From contig OY726563.1 of the NCBI GenBank assembly GCA_963383645.1, positions 38,199,331-38,263,330 on the forward strand: a stretch of DNA of 64,000 nucleotides. Direction: 5' to 3'. The position numbers and the translations under genes are program-made. The stretch is from Muscardinus avellanarius. Its lineage: Eukaryota > Chordata > Mammalia > Rodentia > Gliridae. Shown in pieces: positions 33,928 to 45,679 of the stretch (position 1 is its first letter; each line of letters starts with the position of its first letter). The notes beneath the pieces are model-generated. The model saw nothing but the letters and a program-made list of their open reading frames with translations, had not been told where the DNA came from and did not search any database.

Positions 33928-34130
33928 AACCAGGCTAGTGGCCCACTTCTTGGGATGCTGCGACAGGAGAATCACAGGTTTGAGACCAGTCTCAGTAATA
34001 TAGCAAGACTCTGAGCAACCTAGTGAGACCCTGTTTCTAAACAAAAAATAAAAAGGGCTGAGGGTGCAGCTCTGAGGTTAAAAGCCCTTGAGTTCAATAC
34101 CCAGTAATCTCCTCCCCCTACACACAAAAA
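33928..34130 (+). mobile_element. Old SINE
   Basis: GGTTAGTTTA duplicated on both sides. Confidence 0.85.
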
Positions 34131-34186
34131 GGTTAGTTTAATAAGTTACAAGTTATAATGGCTCTTATTAGGATGGCAGTTGTTTC

Positions 34187-34410
34187 TTTTTTCTTTTTTT
34201 TTTTTTTGGTGGTACTAGGAGTGGAAAGCAGGGGCTTTTCTACCTCTGGGCTATACTCCCAGACCTATTTTAAAGTTTATTTTGAAATAGGGTCTCACTG
34301 AGTTGCTGAGAGCCTCACTAAGTAGCTGAGGCAGGCTTCAAACCTCTTCGATCCTCCTGTCTCAGCCTCCCAAGTGCTGGGATTATAAGCTTGTGCGACC
34401 ATGCCCGGCT
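34187..34410 (-). mobile_element. Type b SINE
   Basis: GGTACTAGGAGTGGAAAGCA to GCGACCATGCCCGGCT. Confidence 0.88.
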
Positions 34411-34766
34411 GCAATTGTTTCTTGATTGTATTCTTGGTGATGTTTCTCTATTTGGAGAGTAGCTTGGCATTTTGTTTAGGATTTTAAATCAGATTTTAAA
34501 ATCTGATCAGATTTTAGCTTTTAGCAGATGATCACAGGATGATCTGTCTGCTTTTATACCTTCTGATCTCATTTTGTAGTAATATATACCTTTGTTCTGG
34601 GTTCTTAATTTAGGATCCTTTAAAAATGAGTCTTCATGGGTCAATTTAAGAAATTCTCAGAATTTTGGGAAGATACTCAAGAAGTGGTTAAATAATGGTC
34701 ATTTTGGAACGTAAAACACCTCAGGTGAGGAGAGAGAAATTTTGAACTGTATAGATTTCTTTACTA

Positions 34767-34978
34767 CCTTTTTTTTTTTTTTTGTGGTACTGAGGGTGGA
34801 ACCCAGGGGCTATACTCTGAGTATACTCCTAGACCTCTTTTAAACTTTATTTGGAGACAGGGTCTCACTAAGTTGCTGAGAGCCTCACTAAGTAGCTGAG
34901 GCTGGCTTTGAATCTGTGAGATCCTCCTGTCTCAGCCTCCCAAGCACTGGGATTAAAGTGTGCACCACCACATCTGGC
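34767..34978 (-). mobile_element. Type b SINE
   Basis: TTTACTACCTTTT duplicated on both sides. Confidence 0.9.
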
Positions 34979-35019
34979 TCTTTACTACCTTTTAAATTTT
35001 ATTCTGTATCTGTTTATTT

Positions 35020-35197
35020 TTGTGTTGCTAGGGATTGAACTCAGGGATATTCAACCTCCCAGTTACATCCCCAGCCCTATATTATTTTTATTTGGAAATA
35101 AGGTCTTGCTAAGTTTCCAACACTGGCTTTGAACCTGTGATCCTCCTGTCTCAGCCTATCAAGTGCTGGGATTATAGGCGTGCACCACTAAGCCTGG
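35020..35197 (-). mobile_element. Old SINE
   Basis: TGCTAGGGATTGAACTCAGG to CACCACTAAGCCTGGG. Confidence 0.8.
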
Positions 35198-35255
35198 GTT
35201 TGTACTGCCTTTTAAACAAACCATAGGTATGTATCACTTTAAAAATATTACAGTA

Positions 35256-35446
35256 GTCTGGCGTGGTGGCACATGTTTTTAATCCCTGTGCTTGGTAGGC
35301 TGAGACAGGAGGATCTAAGAGGTTTGAAGCCAACCTCAGCTACTTAGTGAGGCTTTCAGCAACTTATGAGACTCTGTTTCCAAATAAAATATAAAATAGG
35401 TCTGGGAGTATAACCCAGAGGTAGAAAGCCTCTGGGTTCCACCTCC

Positions 35447-35477
<31 letters not shown>
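35256..35477 (+). mobile_element. Type b SINE with (AC)n tail
   Basis: ATTACAGTA duplicated on both sides. Confidence 0.9.
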
Positions 35478-35569
35478 ATTACAGTAAATACTCTGATAGT
35501 AAACCAAAATACTACCTTTTTATTGACTAGAAGATGAATTAAAATTGCTGTGTTTATAGTTAAAAGAGG

Positions 35570-35875
35570 CATTTTTTTTTTTTTTTTTTGTGATGGTGGT
35601 TGTACTGGGGATGGAACCCAGGGGCATTCTACCTCCAAGTTACACCCCCAGCCCTACTTTTCATTCTTTCTTTCTTTATTTTTTTTTTTAAATTTTTTAT
35701 TGGTGCACTGTATTCATACATCATAGTGGGATACGCATTCTTTATTTTGAAACAGGACCTCACTGAGTTGCAGAGGGCCTCACTAAGTCACAGCTGAGGG
35801 TGTCTGTGAACTGCAATCCTCCTGTTTCAGATACCCAAATGCTGAGATTACAAATCTGTGCCATTATGCCTGTCT
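35570..35875 (-). mobile_element. Type a SINE split by a short L1 insertion
   Basis: Pieces 35570-35669 and 35735-35875. Confidence 0.85.
35670..35734 (-). mobile_element. Very short 5′-truncated L1 insertion inside a SINE
   Basis: A T-rich run followed by TTTTTTATTGGTGCACTGTA and CATACATCATAGTGGGATAC is the last ~50 bases of L1. It is flanked by CATTCTTT (35662, 35735) within a - strand SINE. Confidence 0.7.
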
Positions 35876-35902
35876 TAGAGGCACTTTTCAAAGGCTTTAT
35901 TC

Positions 35903-35908
<6 letters not shown>

Positions 35909-35942
<34 letters not shown>

Positions 35943-36103
35943 TGAACCCAGGGGCATTTTACCTCTGAGCTATAACCCTAGCCCTATTTTATTTTTAATT
36001 CTTTATTTTGAATAAGTAGCTGAGGCTGACTGTGAACCTGCGATGCTTCTGCCTCATCCTCCCAAATACAGGGATTACAAGTGTGTGCCACCATGCCTGG
36101 CTC
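35909..36103 (-). mobile_element. (TG)n run and SINE
   Basis: About 16 TG units lead into TATTGAACCCAGGGGCATTT; head ends CACCATGCCTGGCT. Confidence 0.87.
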
Positions 36104-36204
36104 ATGAATATAGTCTTGTTTTGTCTGTGGTAGTATATTGTCTGTATTAGAATAAATAATACCCAGGTGTGGTATTAATAATACCTATATTAAACATAAA
36201 AATA

Positions 36205-36632
36205 ATTTCTTTCTCTTTTTGTTACTTAGAATTAAACACAGGGAGCCGGGCGTGGTGGCGCACGCTTGTAATCCCCGCGCTTGGGAGGCTGAGACAGGAG
36301 GATCGCACGGGTTCGAAGCCAGCCTCAGCTTCTTAGTGAGGCTCTCAGCAACTTAGTGAGACCCTGTTTCCAAATAAAATATAAAAAAAGGTCTGGGAGT
36401 ATAGCCCGGAGGTAGAAAGCCTCTGGGTTCCACCCCTAGTACCACAAAAAAAAAAAAAAAAGAATTAAACACAGGGGTATTCTACTACTAAGCCATACTC
36501 ACAGCCTATTTTATTTTTAATTTTGATACACATTCTGAGATGCTGAGGCTGGCCTCAAATCTGTGGTTGTGATCCTTCAGATTGAGCCTCCCAAGTACTG
36601 AGATCACAAGAGTATGCCACCACACCTGGCTT
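36205..36632 (-). mobile_element. Old SINE, host of the insertion at 36244-36460
   Basis: Pieces 36205-36243 and 36461-36632, head ending CCACCACACCTGGCT. Confidence 0.75.
36244..36460 (+). mobile_element. Type b SINE, near-consensus
   Basis: Perfect 16-bp TSD AGAATTAAACACAGGG (36228-36243, 36461-36476). Confidence 0.95.
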
Positions 36633-36654
36633 GAAATGATGTCTGTGTGTGTGT

Positions 36655-36833
36655 TTTGGGGGAAGGTTACATGAGTGGGAACCCAGGGGCATTCTACCTC
36701 TAAGCTACACCCCCCAGCCCTTTTTAGTTTTTGTTTTGAAATGGTCTCCCTAGGTTACTGAGAATCTAAGTTGCTGAGGCTGCTGTCAGCCTCGTAAGTA
36801 CAAGGATGACAGTTGTAGACCTTTGTGTTTAGC
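36655..36833 (-). mobile_element. Old SINE
   Basis: GGGAACCCAGGGGCATTCTA to a diverged head. Confidence 0.72.
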
Positions 36834-37907
36834 TAGAAATGATTTTTTAATGTCAAATACTCATGGACCTTTTTTTGCTGTATGTAAGTTGAGAATTAGT
36901 TGCTTGGGAAAAGAGTAGAAAATATCTGTCTAGTAGTAATAGACATCTGTCTAGCTGAATATATGATGTGAGTTTGTATTTTGATGTTGTAGTAGGGTTC
37001 TGTAATAGAATATACAATACATGACCAAAGATAATTTTCCCTAAGAAATTTATGAAATTTAGTTGCTTGAGTCTGTTTAGATAGTTTGTATATTTAAGAA
37101 AAATATGTTTTCAGGATACAGTAGTTAAAATAAATATTTTAGGTTTTAAAATTTCACATAACTGAAAGAGAAAAGCCTTTTCTTTGCTTGATTGATTTGT
37201 GAAACAAATTGTTAGACTATTGAGTGAGGGACTGTCATGTTTGCAGACAACCAGTAAGGTCTGGTCTCTGCACCCTGCATTCTCTGTGAAGAGTCCAAGC
37301 AGCTGAACCATCATGTGATAATAGTACTATAGATAATGCAGAGTGCTATGAGTTTGCAAATGATGGAACCAGTTAGAATATTTCAAACATTTATTATGGG
37401 TAGTTTAAAGTGTGCACAGGTGTTAAAGGTAGTTTAATGAACTCTTGTTTTGAACTCCTATTTTCAACAATTCCCAATCTTTTAGAGCAGTTAATTTTGA
37501 CTAGAGAAGAGGGTGAGGGAACCTGCACAAAAGATGTAGCATTTGGTCTTGGTTATAGAATATGAGAAGTTTACCAGACATACAGAAAGAAGAAAAAAGG
37601 GGCAGAGTTGGAAATATGAAATTAAATGAGGAATTTTGAATATTAAAGTGTGGGTAGAGGGCAGGATGGCTCATTGGAATTGGGAAAAGGTAACAGCATG
37701 TGAAGGGTCCCATTACTATAGGATATAGGATGTTTGGGGGTACCACTGAACCCAGGACTTTAATAAGGGGAAATAACATGACCAGAAGTAGGTTTTATGA
37801 GAATTACTGGCCACTGTGAGAAATATATAGTGGAGGGGAAAGAAAAATAATTGTGAGGTAAATATGTAGGGTTAGATAGTAATGTGTGGATCTTAGGGTA
37901 GAATTAT
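36834..37907. other. Intronic sequence without recognised elements
   Basis: No SINE or coding segment is seen. A repeated ATCTGTCTAG block (36925-36955) is a small local duplication. Confidence 0.5.
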
Positions 37908-37998
37908 TTTTGCCACTTACTAGATGTTTGATCCTTTGTCAAACATTTTCTAGAGGCTCCATTTTCTAATCTGTAAAATGGAAGTGGTAATTTCCTGT
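37908..37998 (+). mobile_element. MIR fossil
   Basis: TTGCCACTTACTAGATGTTT and CTCCATTTTCTAATCTGTAA then AATGGAAGTGGTAATT follow the MIR core. Confidence 0.6.
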
Positions 37999-38012
37999 AG
38001 ACTATTAAACTT

Positions 38013-38407
38013 TTTGTTTTTTTTGGTGGTACTGAGGTTTCTGGAAACCCTTCTACCTCAGGGCTACACTCCCAGACCTATTTTTATATTTTTATTTGGA
38101 AACAGGGTCTTTTAAGCCAGCAAGGCTGGCTTCGAACCTGTGTGATCCTCCCGTCTCCGCCTCCCAAGCTCTGGGATTACAAGCATGCACCACCACTCCC
38201 GGCTGTATTTTTTTTTTTTTTGGTGGTACTGGGGTTCCTGGAAGCCCTTCTACCTCCGGGTTACACTCCCAGACCTATTTTATATTTTTTTATTTGGAAA
38301 CAGGTTCTCCTAAGCCAGTGCTCGCAGCTGGCTTCGAACCTGCGCGATCCTCCTGTCTCTGCCTCCCAAGCGTGGGGATTACAAGTGTGCGCCACCACGC
38401 CTGGCTT
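38013..38407 (-). mobile_element. Two type c SINEs in tandem
   Basis: 38013-38203 and 38208-38407, each with GGTACTG..GTTCCTGGAAGCC. GGCTGTATTTT recurs at both ends of the second copy, as a TSD. Confidence 0.9.
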
Positions 38408-38432
38408 CCTGGCTGTATTTTAAATCTCAAAT

Positions 38433-38590
38433 CTGACAGGTGAAGTGGTGCACAGGAGGATCACAGGCTCAAGGCCAGTCTCAGCAACTTAGTGAGACCC
38501 TATTTCAAAATAAAAAAATAAAAGGGCTGTGAGTGTAGCTCAGGGGTAGAATCCCTTAGGTTCAATCCACTACCAAAGTAAATAAATAAG
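38433..38590 (+). mobile_element. Old SINE, shortened head
   Basis: AATCTCAAATCTG duplicated on both sides. Confidence 0.83.
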
Positions 38591-39794
38591 AAAGAATCTC
38601 AAATCTGTTTCTCTCTTGTCCCCTGTCACTATACTAATTGCAACCATGATTCTCTCTGTGCCTTTTGAAATACCTTCCTGCAATTTTTTGAATAGGTTCA
38701 CTTGTACATTGTACAACATTGAAGTTATAGAAAGGATGTTAGAGTGAAAAGAAAATCTCACCCCATCTCTTTTCTCAGCCATTTAGTTCCTATTATCAGA
38801 AGCAACCATTGATAAAGGTTTATTGGGTAACTTTTCATAGTATTTCAACACATTTACAAGCATATTTTGTACTTTTTTGCACACAATTGAGATCATATTA
38901 TATACGGGTCGTTAAAATGCTTTGTTAATTTTACTACTTGCCATATGAAAATACTAGTTTTTATATTGTGTTGTCATGTTTCAGAGTTCCCTAGTGATTC
39001 AAGTAAATGAAGTATTGGTGAGGGGATTTTTAAATTTGGGTGGTTTTTAAATTTACTTGGATTTTGAGGCTCTATTACTTCTTTTAAACGTGGTTATTTG
39101 AATGTAGAAATTCTTTAACATGCAAGGGTCTTAATTGAAAGAGTGCTTATTTGTGTTTTTCTAAGATAGCAGTTGCTTAATTTTATATGCTATGGACTCT
39201 CAGTTGGAATAATTGGTAAATTTTGCCTTTATATTTTGGTTTTATTGGTGTGACTGATTACCAGGATCCATGAATACTAATTTAATTTATTCCCTGAGTT
39301 TATATAGAAGTAGCCATAGTTTATGCTACTTAAAATCTTGGATTTGCAAAAGTTGTCTTTTTTTTATTATAAGAAAGGGAAAAAAGGTAAATTTGTATTT
39401 GTAATTAGTTGAAAAAGGTACAGCCCTTAGTGTGTTAACTTATTTCGCAGTAGAATATATTTGTACAATAGATTGGTGATAAGGTGAACAGTGGTAACTT
39501 TACATTTTTGAAACCATTAACTCTTTGAGGGTCAATATAGCTGCATACATTTTATATATGATTTCAGATCCATCAAAATCCAATCCTGGACTCAGATGCT
39601 TTTAGTTAATTTAGGTTACTGATTTAAAGTAGAGATGTTAAGGATGGAAGTATGCTGGGGAGAAAGAAAGCAAAGCTTTAGAACCTCTGCTGGACTGGTT
39701 AATTTGAGATGGCATGTAGTTTACCACATAGTTTTGTAGTGTTCTAGATGGCCAGTGCACATATTCTTGCAGCTTCTCTATTAATCATAAGGGT
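38591..39794. other. Intronic sequence, probably old LINE debris in its first third
   Basis: 38620-38945 (for example CATATTTTGTACTTTTTTGC, GAGATCATATTATATACGGG) resembles old L1-like 3′ sequence. The remainder is unassigned. Confidence 0.4.
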
Positions 39795-39998
39795 GAGCTG
39801 GGTGTGGTGGTGCATGCTTTTGTAATCCCAGCGCTTGGGAGGCTGAGACAGGAGGATCACACAGGTTCGAAGCCAGCCTCAGCTACTTAGACTCTCAGCA
39901 ACTTAGTGAGACCCTGTTTCCAAATAAATTATAAAATAGGTCTGGGAGTATAGCCTGGAGGTCAAAAAGCCTCTGGGTTCCACCCCCCCCCCCCCAAC

Positions 39999-40031
<33 letters not shown>
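39795..40031 (+). mobile_element. Type b SINE with (CA)n tail
   Basis: AATCATAAGGGTG duplicated on both sides. Confidence 0.92.
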
Positions 40032-40035
<4 letters not shown>

Positions 40036-40183
40036 ATAAGGGTGGTAGGGGAATACAATTTATCCCTAGAGAACCTATTGTGTAAACTGGAAACATACCT
40101 GTAAGCACATGTTCCATTAACATAGTTAATAAATAGGCTTCTGTGTTGTTGCCTCAACTTGGATGCATAAAATGCTGGTTTGG

Positions 40184-40625
40184 AGCCAGGCGTGGTGGTG
40201 CACACTTGTAATCCCAGCGCTTGGGAGACTGAGACAGGAGGATTGCGTAGGTTTGAAGCCAGCCTCAGCTACTGAGTGAGGCTCTCAGCAGCTTAGTGAG
40301 ACCCTGTTTCCAAATAAAAATATAAAATAGGTCTGGGAGCCAGGCATGGTGGTGCACGCTTGTAATCCCAGCTTTTGGGAAGCTGAGACTGGAGGATCAC
40401 AGTTCCCTGACAGCCTCAGATACTTAGTGAGGCCCTTTGCAACTTAGTGAGACCCTGTTTCAAATTAAAGAATAAAAACTATGGCAGAGGGTGTAGCTTG
40501 GAAGTCAAATGCCCCTGGGTTCCATTCTCAGACCAGAGGGTGGGGGGGAAGGTTGGGGAGTGTAGCCTGGAGGTAGAAAAGCCCCTGGTTTCCACCCTTA
40601 GTACCACCCCCCAAAAAAAAAAAAA
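40184..40625 (+). mobile_element. Type b SINE with a nested type a SINE
   Basis: Host 40184-40338 and 40551-40625. Insert 40339-40550 duplicates GGTCTGGGAG as GGTTGGGGAG. Outer TSD near ATGCTGGTTTGG/TTGCTGGTTTGG. Confidence 0.88.
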
Positions 40626-40689
40626 ATTGCTGGTTTGGTGGTTTGCTTGGGAGGCTAAGTGATGACTAGGCATGGAAAAATGAAGACTT

Positions 40690-40765
40690 GAATTTTAGGT
40701 TTTTTACCTACTTTTGTCAAATCATTTAAATCTAATGATCCTCAGTTTCACAATATGTTAATGTG
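40690..40765 (+). mobile_element. MIR-like fossil
   Basis: TTGTCAAATCATTTAAATCT and CCTCAGTTTCACAATATGTT match the MIR core weakly. Confidence 0.45.
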
Positions 40766-41386
40766 AAGGGTTAGGAATTAGAGATTTCCAAAGTGATTAT
40801 ATACCAAACACCAAAATTATGACTGGGTGTTAATTTGAATCTTTGAGGTTGACTTAGTTTTTTGATTATAGACCAAAAGGAGGGCACAATTAAATTTTGT
40901 TTCAGACTTTAATTTTCTTTGATTTAGCCTCAAGTCTCTAAGCCCAGAAACGGAATGAATGCGTACAATGGAACTGAGAGTTGAATGTCTTTGTTAATCT
41001 AGTGCTTAATCATTCAGTTAGTCTTAAATTGGTGTGAAAAGTTCACTCTGTTTATTAATGTTTAGTGTTTTGGTTCCTCAAAAACTGCTTTTTTTCTTAT
41101 AGTTGGCATTGTTTTATTTCTTAGGTCTAATCTGATGTTTCTAATTCTGGCTATAATTACTATTTATTGCTGCATGCCAAGAACTCATGTGATGGCAGTG
41201 CTAAATGAATTCTAAGGTGTGAATTGATAAGAAGTGTCACACTGAATAAATAAGTATTATTTGGTGCTGAGCATTTGGTTGTTGTAAAGATGAGTAAGAC
41301 CCCTCAGTTTCCCTAATAGCAGTAAGAATCATTTGGCATTACCTGGGGGCATTTTCTTATTTATTGAAATTAAACTTTTGAATCTG
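40766..41386. other. Intronic sequence, nothing recognised
   Basis: Unique-looking AT-rich sequence without features. Confidence 0.5.
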
Positions 41387-41476
41387 AATATGGTGGTACA
41401 TGCCTATAATCTCAGTATGTGAGAGGTGGAGATAGGAGGAAGGTTTGAAGATAGCCTCAGCAACCACACACACAAA
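41387..41476 (+). mobile_element. SINE head fragment
   Basis: AATATGGTGGTACATGCCTA to CAGCAACCACAC. Confidence 0.65.
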
Positions 41477-41551
41477 AAAAGTTGTTGAATTTTGGGATGT
41501 GTCCATGTGCGTGTATGGATACATTCATTAAAGTATCAGTTAAGAAGATAG

Positions 41552-41730
41552 ATTTTTTTTGGTACTGGGAATTGAACCCAGGGGCATTCTACCTCTGGGC
41601 TACACACCCCCAGACCTTGTATTTTATTTTGAAACAGAGTCTTGCTAAGTTGCTGAGACTGGTCTTGAACCTGCAATGGTCCTGTTCCAGTCTTCCATGT
41701 ATTGGGATTACAGGCATGCCCCACCATGCT

Positions 41731-41733
<3 letters not shown>
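41552..41733 (-). mobile_element. Old SINE
   Basis: GGTACTGGGAATTGAACCCA to CCCCACCATGCTTC. Confidence 0.82.
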
Positions 41734-41778
<45 letters not shown>

Positions 41779-42107
41779 ATTGTGTATTGTGTATTTTGAA
41801 CCCAGGGGCATTCTACCTGAGCTACATCCAGCCCTATTTTTTATTCTTTATTTTGAAACAGGGTCTCACTGAGTTGCAAAGGGCCTCACTAAGTAGCTGA
41901 GGCTGACCTCAAACCGCTATTCTCCTGTCTCAACCTCTCAAATTCTGGGATCACAAGTGTGTGCTGATTTTTTAGTTTGAAACAGGGTCTTACCAAGTTG
42001 TAAAGGGCCTTGCTAAGTTGCTGAGGCTGGGTTGCCACAAACCTGTGATTCTCCTGTCTCAGCCTCTCAAGTACTGAAATTACATTCATGTGCCATCATG
42101 CCCAGCC
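41734..42107 (-). mobile_element. (TG)n run, SINE and SINE fragment
   Basis: About 20 TG units, a SINE from TTGAACCCAGGGGCATTCTA to about 41965, and a tail-less fragment to GCCATCATGCCCAGCC. Confidence 0.8.
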
Positions 42108-42534
42108 CAAGCTTCCTTACTCTTATAATTCTTAAACATGTTTTTTTCCCTTTAAACAACTTTTTGAAAATAACAAGTGGATAGGTAAAATGAAGTGAGT
42201 GTTCTGTCTGAGGTTATTCAAATTTATGCATTGATATTACTTGGCCAGGATGTCTTAGACACTAGTTAGATATCCAAAGAATCTTAATAGTTTATCTGTA
42301 AACATTATCCAACCCATAAATAGTTTAGGATTATATGGAAAAAGGTATCTGAATTTGGAATGTCTAAAGGAAAAACTAGAGTCCTTAGCAATCTGATGAA
42401 TGTTTTTCAACTCTCTTTGGTGTGTGGTTGTCCTTATTTATAGAAGTGAACATTATATGGCAAATTGTATATTATGAATCATTTCTGTAAATAGGACCTT
42501 TTTATTGATTTAAATCTTTTTAAAAGTTTAAGAT
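42108..42534. other. Intronic sequence, nothing recognised
   Basis: AT-rich, no open frame or repeat noted. Confidence 0.5.
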
Positions 42535-42778
42535 AAGCTGGGCGTGGTGGCGCACGCTTGTAATCCCAGCATTCAGGAGGCAGATCGCAGACAGCCTCAG
42601 CTACTTGGTGAGGGCCTTTGCAACTCACTCAGTGAGACCCTTTTTCAAAAATAAAAAGACTGCGCCGCCGGGCGTGGTGGTGCACGCTTGTAATCCCTGT
42701 GCCTGGGAGGCGGAGACAGGAGGATGGCACAGGTTAAGAGACCCTGTTTCCAAAATAAAATAAATAAATAAATAGACT
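42535..42778 (+). mobile_element. Two SINEs lacking ID-like tails, in tandem
   Basis: Type a-like 42535-42662 and type c-like 42666-42778. Both stop after the A-rich joint, so these are B1-like halves only. AAAAAGACTG/AAATAGACTA may be the second copy's TSD. Confidence 0.8.
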
Positions 42779-42869
42779 AAAAAATGTTTGAGATAATTGT
42801 AATTCACATGTAGTTGTAAAAAAAAGGTGGATCTAGTGTGCCCTTTAGCCACTTTTCCCCAGTGGTATA

Positions 42870-43150
42870 GCAATGCAAAACTGATACAGTATCACAACCA
42901 GGATATTGCCATTGATACAGTCAAGGTAGAGAGCAGCTAATCATCCAAATTATCTGTCATGTTGCCCTTTTATAGCCGATACCAATCTCACCTCATCTAT
43001 TCCTAATGCCTGGCAACCACTAATCCATCTCTCTAGTTCTGTCATTTCAAAAATATATAAATGGGATCATAAAGTTACTGTTCTTTTAGAATTGCCTTTC
43101 TTCAGGAATCAGATTTCCCCAGGGTCTTTTAAGTTGTTTCATGTATCAGT
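42870..43150 (-). mobile_element. Old L1 (L1M-like) 3′ end fragment
   Basis: TGGCAACCACTAATCCATCT then TCTCTAGTTCTGTCATTTCA is a signature of old L1 3′ ends. It probably belongs with 43545-43945. Confidence 0.6.
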
Positions 43151-43433
43151 ATTGCAGGGTAGAGGTGGGAGACTGTTTCAAAATAAAAAGTAATGGGGGT
43201 GGGGTGGAGAGGGAGAATTAGTGAAGAAAACACTTTCATTGACATCATGTACAAATGTAAGAATGCCAATGCCAATCTCAATATCACTTGTAGGGAAGGG
43301 GGAGTGTGCGGAGGGAAGCTTACCAAATGCTATGTAAATGTATGTCACTGTCACTGTGGACTACATTATGATGTGAGAGTACAGTATAAAAGTATAAAAA
43401 TAAATACAAAAATGAAAAAATCAAATGGTAAAA
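43151..43433. other. Insert of unassigned sequence within old L1
   Basis: G-rich start (43193-43215) then sequence with no family I recognise and a frame open for 85 codons without known similarity. It is followed by an ID-like fragment. Confidence 0.4.
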
Positions 43434-43495
43434 AAGGGCTGGGGATATAACTCAGAGATGGACCACCCTTAGGTACAATTCACAAGAATGAACAC
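43434..43495 (+). mobile_element. ID-like fragment
   Basis: GGGCTGGGGATATAACTCAG then GGTACAATTCAC. Confidence 0.65.
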
Positions 43496-43544
43496 ACACA
43501 CATTCACATTTACACAGGTGTACAATAAGTAGTTCATTTTATTG

Positions 43545-43945
43545 CTGAGTAGTGTTCATGGTATTGATGTAGCATAGTTTAAATGCCCATTGAGTTATTT
43601 CCAAGTTTTGGCTATTGTAAATAAAGGTACTGTGAATGGTGTACCTGGTACAAATACCCAAGAGTGCAGTTACCAATTGCATATTTTGTTTTAATAGAAT
43701 CTGCAAATCTTAGAGTTACTCTACCATTTTACCTTATCACCAGCAATATGCATGCTCCACTTTCCCTGTTTGCTTGCCAGCATTTGATATTACTCCTATT
43801 TTAATTTTTTTATCATTTAACATTCTAATAGATGTATAATTATAGGTCATTTAGAGTTCCCTAATGGCTAGTTGTTTTGCATATCTTTCAGATTTTTATT
43901 TTCTACTTGTTATGTCCTCTGTAGTAAAATATTGGTTTGTCTTTT
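43545..43945 (-). mobile_element. Old L1 (L1M-like) fragment
   Basis: TTTGGCTATTGTAAATAAAG, GTTACTCTACCATTTTACC and TTGTTTTGCATATCTTTCAG are old L1 ORF2-end/3′ UTR matches on the - strand. Confidence 0.65.
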
Positions 43946-43954
43946 GCTGATTTT

Positions 43955-44113
43955 CTTTCTTTCTTTCTTTCTTTTTCAGTACTGGGGTTGGAACCCAGGG
44001 GCATTGTGCCTCGGAGCATTTTTTTGAAACAGGGTTTCACTGAGTTTCAAAAGGGCCTTGCTAAGTAGTTGAGGCTGTCCTGGGATTATAAGCGTGTGTA
44101 GCACATCTAGCGC
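43955..44113 (-). mobile_element. SINE with (CTTT)n tail
   Basis: CTTT repeats, then CAGTACTGGGGTTGGAACCC. Head shortened. Confidence 0.78.
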
Positions 44114-44142
44114 TTTTGCTGATTTTCTAATTGGATTATTTT

Positions 44143-44378
44143 TTTATTTTTTCAGCACTAAGAGGGGTTTTTTTTTGGGGGGGGGTTTGGTTTTTCAGTA
44201 CTGGGATTGAACCCAGAGCATCAAGCCTACACCTCAAGCCTTTTTTTTGTTTTGAAACAAGGTCTTACTAGGTTGCTGAGAGTTGTTCTACTTTGCTGAG
44301 GCTGTCCTTGAATCTGTTGTCCTCCTGACTCAGCTTCCCAAGTACTGGGATTACAAGAGTGCGCCACCTCACTTGGGT
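44143..44378 (-). mobile_element. Old SINE
   Basis: CAGTACTGGGATTGAACCCA to GTGCGCCACCTCACTTGGG. Confidence 0.8.
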
Positions 44379-44437
44379 ATTTCCAGGAATGTTTTAAGAG
44401 GCAGGATTTAGGAAGAATGAAACAGCTTTCTTTTATT

Positions 44438-44818
44438 TTCTGTGGTACTAGGAGTAGAACCCAGGGCTTTTCTACCTCTGGGCTATACTCCCAGACCTTT
44501 TTTTTTTTTTTTTGTGGTACTGGGGTTCCCGGAAGCCCTTCTAAGAACCTCCGGGCTACACTCCCAGACCTATTTTATACTTTTTTATTTTTGGAAACAG
44601 GGTCTCTTAAGCCAGCGCGATCCTACTGCCTCTGCGTTACAAGCACGTGCCACCAAGCCCGGCTCCCAGACCTTTTTTATACTTTATTTGATAACAGGAC
44701 CTCACTAAGTTGCTGAGAGCCTCACTAAGTAGCTGAGGCTGGCTTCGAACCTGTGCGATCCTTCTTTCTCAACCTCCCAAGTGCTGGAATTACAAGCGTG
44801 CGCCACAAAGCCCGGCCA
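44438..44818 (-). mobile_element. Type b SINE with a nested type c SINE
   Basis: Host 44438-44491 and 44666-44818. Insert about 44492-44665. CCCAGACCTTTTTT is duplicated. Confidence 0.88.
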
Positions 44819-45282
44819 GAAACAGCTTTATTTTGGAGGAAATTGAAAGTCTTCCATTGGCTCATAGTAAATCAAGTTTCGATTGTGAAAATTTTTTGCC
44901 TGATAGTATTATGCCATGTGAATGAAGTCTTAAAACATTAAATTTATGGAAAACTTAAATTATTTTTATTGGTACATTATACATAGAAGTGGGATTTGTG
45001 GTTATTATATTTTTTTATATATTGCTATAACATATTTTCATCAATTTTATTTCCAGTTCAACTCCTTCTCTTCCCTTCATCCCTTTCTGTGGTTCCTTTC
45101 TTCTATTATACTGGTTTTCCTTCCATTTATGGAAAAATTTTGACTTTATGATCCTTATTGGAAAGTATTTCCTTCTGTCAGGACCTGACCCATAGCTGTG
45201 TACTGTATTGAGTAATAGATTTAAATAACTACAGTGCTTACTTTTGAACATCAGATATTTTCTGTCTTATTCTTTTCTGGTT
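44819..45282. other. Intronic sequence, nothing recognised
   Basis: T-rich. AATTTTTATTGGTACATTAT (near 44960) could be a trace of L1 3′ end. Confidence 0.4.
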
Positions 45283-45485
45283 TTTGCGAGTCTGGGGATG
45301 GAACCCAGGGGCATTCCACCTCTGAGCTACACCCTCTGCCGTATTTTTTATTCTTTATTTCGAAACAGGATCTCACTAAGTTGCAGAGGGCCTCACTAGG
45401 TAGCTGAGGCTGTCCGCGAACCGCCATCCTCCTGTCTCAGCCTCCCAAATGCAGGGATTACAAGCTTGCACCACCATGCCTGGCT
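45283..45485 (-). mobile_element. Type a SINE
   Basis: GCGAGTCTGGGGATGGAACC to GCACCACCATGCCTGGCT. TTGTCTTATTCTTTT-like repeats flank it. Confidence 0.88.
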
Positions 45486-45679
45486 TGTCTTATTCTTTTT
45501 TAAAGGAACATGATATTTACTTGCAAAATAGAAAAAGGATGATAAGCTAGATTATAGCAGAATGTCACTGTTTTGGTTTGTTATCAAACACCAGTTCCTC
45601 TTTAGTTTCCTGTTCCAAAATACACCGATGCAGCAGCAGCATAACATTCTGCTCCTTACATCATATTAAGACCGATAGA

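Noticed and set aside
38096..38443. Frames with TGSFKPARLASNL or VPGSPSTSGL type peptides, here and at many sites
   Set aside because: These are translations of the dimeric SINE in either orientation.
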